17,556 nucleotides of DNA from an uncultured Porphyromonadaceae bacterium (GTDB lineage: Bacteria; Bacteroidota; Bacteroidia; Bacteroidales; Muribaculaceae): assembly GCA_902495075.1 (NCBI GenBank), contig CABUVO010000050.1, positions 1 to 17,556 on the forward strand, read 5' to 3'. The stretch's first letter is position 1; every line of letters starts with the position of its first letter. The notes beneath the pieces are model-generated. The model saw only the letters and a list, made by a program, of their open reading frames with translations. It was not told where the DNA came from and made no database searches. Positions 15,259 to 17,556 of this stretch are shown here, piece after piece. Position numbers and translations under genes: made by a program.

Positions 15259-16989
15259 ATGAAGAAAATTAATATAATCAAAGGTTTGACGGTAGCAGTT
15301 CTGGCAGGCGGCATGGCTTCCTGTTCAGAAAACTACCTGACTCTTGAACCACAGACAGAGATAAAAAACGCTGAAGCTGTGGGCTCACCCGAAGCAAAGA
15401 AAAATGCAGTGTATGGCATGTGCCAGTCTATGTATCAGCAATACTCGTCGCTCTACAGCTATCGCTGGTTTAATGGTGAGCCATGGCTCTCGATGTTCTA
15501 CGGAGAAGTTGTAGGTCAGGATTATTTCAGTTATTTCTGGACTCGTTCAGACCAGAATGTTCCTAATTGGACTCGTATGACCAATCAGACTGCTACAGCA
15601 ACATATGTAGCATGGTCTTATTGCTATGGTCTAATTTCTCAAGCAAACAACATATGCGATGCCACTCCTGTTGACCAAATTGAGGATGAGGAGACTGCTT
15701 TCAGAATTGCCCAGGCAAAGACACTTCGTGCGCATGCATATACTCGCCTGCTGCAGATCTATGGTCCTCGTTGGGCTGACAGCGAAAACGGAACTGTAAA
15801 AACTGTGGTTCTTCGCAAGTCTGCTGCTGATCCTAATGGAGATGTCAACGCCCCCTTGGCTCCTATGAAAGATGTGCTTGACTTTATTTATAAGGATCTT
15901 GATGAGGCAATTGCTCTTTATGAGGATTCAGGTAAATTCCGCTCATATGAATGGGAACCTGATATTGAGATTGCCCAGGGTCTTTATGCCCGCGCTGCCC
16001 TCCTTAAGGATGACTGGCAGACAGCACAAGCTATGGCAAATGCTGCAAGGGAATATTATCCGATAATGTCTCCGTCGGAATATGCTTCAGGTTTTGCAGA
16101 ACCCAATGGCGAGTGGATGTGGACGAATTCTCCAGCCCCGGCAGGTATGTATTTCGCTTCTTTTGGTGCATCATACGCTTGCAACGGAGCATATCCTTGC
16201 CGCTGGCAGAGCATCGGAGCCGGTGCAATAAATTATGACCTCTATCGTCAGATGGATCCTAATGATATGCGTTGCGACCTCTTTTTCACGCCTGATAAGG
16301 TAAGTGATCCAGCAAATGAGGCTCTTTTCTGGGACAGCCGATATTGCACATCCAGCTCCATGGACATCAATAAATGGAGTAATAACGGAGGTAATGTTAA
16401 ACCCGGACCACTTGCTTATGATCTTTATGTTATGGGCGCTCAGATTTATAACCGAGTGGGAGCTGCCAAAGGATGGCCTTACCCATATTCCAACCCCGCT
16501 TACGGTGGCTATTTGCCTTATGGCACACTGGCTCCTTTCGGTGCACAATTTAAATTCTGGAGCCAGGATTACTATGGATCTTCTGCATTTCCGTTCATGC
16601 GTGGTGCTGAGATGTTGCTGATTGAAGCTGAGGCTGCATGCCACAACAGCGATTATACAACTGCCCAGAACTGTCTGTATGAGCTTAATAGAAACCGAAT
16701 CAGCGGATATCAGAAAAGTACCAAGACAGGTGATGCACTCCTTGAAGAAGTTAAGCTCAACCGAAGAATTGAACTTTGGGGTGAAGGTTTCAACTGGTTC
16801 GACTACAAACGCTGGAATGAGCCCATCGTGCGCAATAGCTGGCGTGCGAATGATCCCACATCAAACAATATTCCGGCATCTCAGGCAGGAGTATATGACG
16901 TGACTAAGGCCCGCGGCTGGAGATGGACAATTCCAAGAAACGAGACACAATACAATGATTATATCTCCGAGTCCGAAACACTCAACTAA
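15259..16989 (+). CDS. SusD/RagB-type nutrient-binding outer-membrane lipoprotein 2
   Basis: This encodes 576 residues. The lipoprotein signal ends at GMASC (Cys22), followed by SENYLTLEPQ, a common SusD opening. The N-terminal helical domain includes AQAKTLRAHAYTRLLQIYG, and the C-terminal hallmark LNRRIELWGEGFNWFDYKRW occupies about residues 500-519. It is the surface lid and ligand-binding partner of susC2. It differs clearly from susD1 in length and in most of its sequence, in line with a different ligand. No enzyme gene follows: a terminator and the outer repeat come next, so this operon has only the two importer genes. Confidence 0.95.
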   Translation: MKKINIIKGLTVAVLAGGMASCSENYLTLEPQTEIKNAEAVGSPEAKKNAVYGMCQSMYQQYSSLYSYRWFNGEPWLSMFYGEVVGQDYFSYFWTRSDQNVPNWTRMTNQTATATYVAWSYCYGLISQANNICDATPVDQIEDEETAFRIAQAKTLRAHAYTRLLQIYGPRWADSENGTVKTVVLRKSAADPNGDVNAPLAPMKDVLDFIYKDLDEAIALYEDSGKFRSYEWEPDIEIAQGLYARAALLKDDWQTAQAMANAAREYYPIMSPSEYASGFAEPNGEWMWTNSPAPAGMYFASFGASYACNGAYPCRWQSIGAGAINYDLYRQMDPNDMRCDLFFTPDKVSDPANEALFWDSRYCTSSSMDINKWSNNGGNVKPGPLAYDLYVMGAQIYNRVGAAKGWPYPYSNPAYGGYLPYGTLAPFGAQFKFWSQDYYGSSAFPFMRGAEMLLIEAEAACHNSDYTTAQNCLYELNRNRISGYQKSTKTGDALLEEVKLNRRIELWGEGFNWFDYKRWNEPIVRNSWRANDPTSNNIPASQAGVYDVTKARGWRWTIPRNETQYNDYISESETLN

Positions 16990-17013
16990 TCATTTGACAA
17001 GATGACATTATCA

Positions 17014-17047
17014 AGAGCTGTCAGATTTCTGGCGGCTCTTTCTTTGT
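17014..17047 (+). terminator. Terminator after susD2
   Basis: AGAGCTGTCAG (17014-17024) pairs with CTGGCGGCTCT (17029-17039), including two G-U pairs, around an ATTT loop. TTTCTTTG follows directly. This is a standard intrinsic terminator 24 bases after the susD2 stop. Its distal half belongs to the outer inverted repeat, while its proximal half does not. Confidence 0.8.
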
Positions 17048-17077
17048 CTGAAATAATCATTTTAATGGATTTTTCGT

Positions 17078-17085
17078 TATATTTG
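17078..17085 (+). promoter_or_regulatory. Bacteroides -7 box for AAA-ATPase-like gene, copy 2
   Basis: TATATTTG matches TAnnTTTG and lies 19 bases before the ATG at 17105, the same spacing as in copy 1. A -33 TTTG at the right distance is not seen. Confidence 0.6.
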
Positions 17086-17104
17086 CAAGTATAAATCATT
17101 GCGA

Positions 17105-17556
17105 ATGGGAAATATGATAAAATACCCTGTCGGGATACAGACATTTGAAAAGATAATCGAGGGGGGCTACCTTTATGTTGACAAGACGAGGTATGTCCAT
17201 GATCTTGTCAACGATAACCAGTATGTTTTCCTTAGCCGCCCGAGGCGGTTCGGTAAGAGCTTGCTGCTCTCGACCATACAGGCGTATTTCGAAGGCAGGC
17301 GCAAGCTGTTCGCCGGGTTGGCTGTCGCCGGGCTTGAAAAGGCATGGGACTCATACCCCGTGCTTCGCTTCGACCTCAGTGGCGAGAGCTATGAGTATCC
17401 CGCCAAACTCGAGGGTAAGCTCAACCTGCTTCTCCGAGAATACGAAGATATCTATGGCAAGGAGGAGGACGAAGTGAGCGTTGGTTCGCGATTCCGTGGC
17501 ATAATACGCAGGGCTGTGGAGAAGACGGGACGTAAGGCTGTCGTGCTCATCGATGA
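17105..17556 (+). CDS. AAA-ATPase-like family protein, 5' part only (copy 2)
   Basis: This is the N-terminal 150 residues, beginning MGNMIKYPVGIQTF, cut by the window end inside KAVVLID (residues 144-150, Walker B-like). The P-loop variant SRPRRFGKS is at 44-52. Family and expected C-terminal nuclease-like domain are as for copy 1. The copies differ most at residues 14-41 (for example EKIIEGGYLYVDKTRYVHDL here) and are otherwise almost identical, a pattern that fits gene conversion or recent duplication with a diversified N-terminal patch. It reads away from the SusCD locus from its own promoter and has no evident functional tie to it. Confidence 0.9.
   Translation, partial: MGNMIKYPVGIQTFEKIIEGGYLYVDKTRYVHDLVNDNQYVFLSRPRRFGKSLLLSTIQAYFEGRRKLFAGLAVAGLEKAWDSYPVLRFDLSGESYEYPAKLEGKLNLLLREYEDIYGKEEDEVSVGSRFRGIIRRAVEKTGRKAVVLID

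Larger units (their letters stand above)
17031..17556. repeat. Outer terminal inverted repeat, right arm
   Basis: This is the reverse-complement partner of 1-526, of the same length, carrying the terminator tail, the -7 box and the 5' part of the second AAA-ATPase-like gene. The last 119 bases are identical to the left arm. Confidence 0.93.

Overview
The window looks like a contig from a Bacteroidales gut commensal. The reasons are two SusC/SusD (RagA/RagB) outer-membrane nutrient-uptake pairs, a tyrosine recombinase with a Bacteroidetes-type arm-binding domain, lipoproteins with acidic residues after the lipid-anchored Cys, a C10 (streptopain-type) cysteine protease, and promoters of the Bacteroides type (TTTG, about 19-21 bases, TAnnTTTG). 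Muribaculaceae is my guess within the order, but the sequence alone does not prove it.

The layout is a nearly symmetrical palindrome of genes. Each outer edge holds the 5' part of a near-identical AAA-ATPase-like gene reading outward (1-452 minus; 17105-17556 plus), inside a 526-base inverted repeat that also carries its promoter and the end of a terminator. Inside the left arm, on the minus strand and in transcription order, lie susC1 (8829-5812), susD1 (5791-4226), a Calx-beta-like surface lipoprotein (4193-3255) and a secreted C10 protease (3133-581). Inside the right arm, on the plus strand, lie susC2 (11948-15229) and susD2 (15259-16989). The centre (8859-11918) holds a tyrosine recombinase (9327-10724, plus) and a convergent Rpn/PD-(D/E)XK nuclease-like gene (11819-10803, minus).

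The key observation is an inner inverted repeat. The first ~155 coding bases of susC1 and susC2 plus 29 bases upstream (8675-8858 and 11919-12105) are about 94% identical in opposite orientation, with a perfect 67-base core around the start codons. They flank the recombinase. This is the geometry of a phase-variable switch: inversion of the ~3.06 kb centre would exchange the promoter regions, and possibly the signal-peptide modules, of the two susC genes without breaking either reading frame. In the orientation given, susC1 faces a consensus promoter (9182-9151) through a ~315-base leader, while susC2 has only a degenerate candidate (11854-11884).

The likely joint function is alternating expression of two surface importers. 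The susC1 side is linked to a secreted protease, which suggests a proteinaceous or peptide substrate; the susC2 side has no degradative enzyme in view. Both contig ends stop at the same base of the outer repeat, which suggests an assembly break at a repeat, so long-range orientation should be treated with caution.
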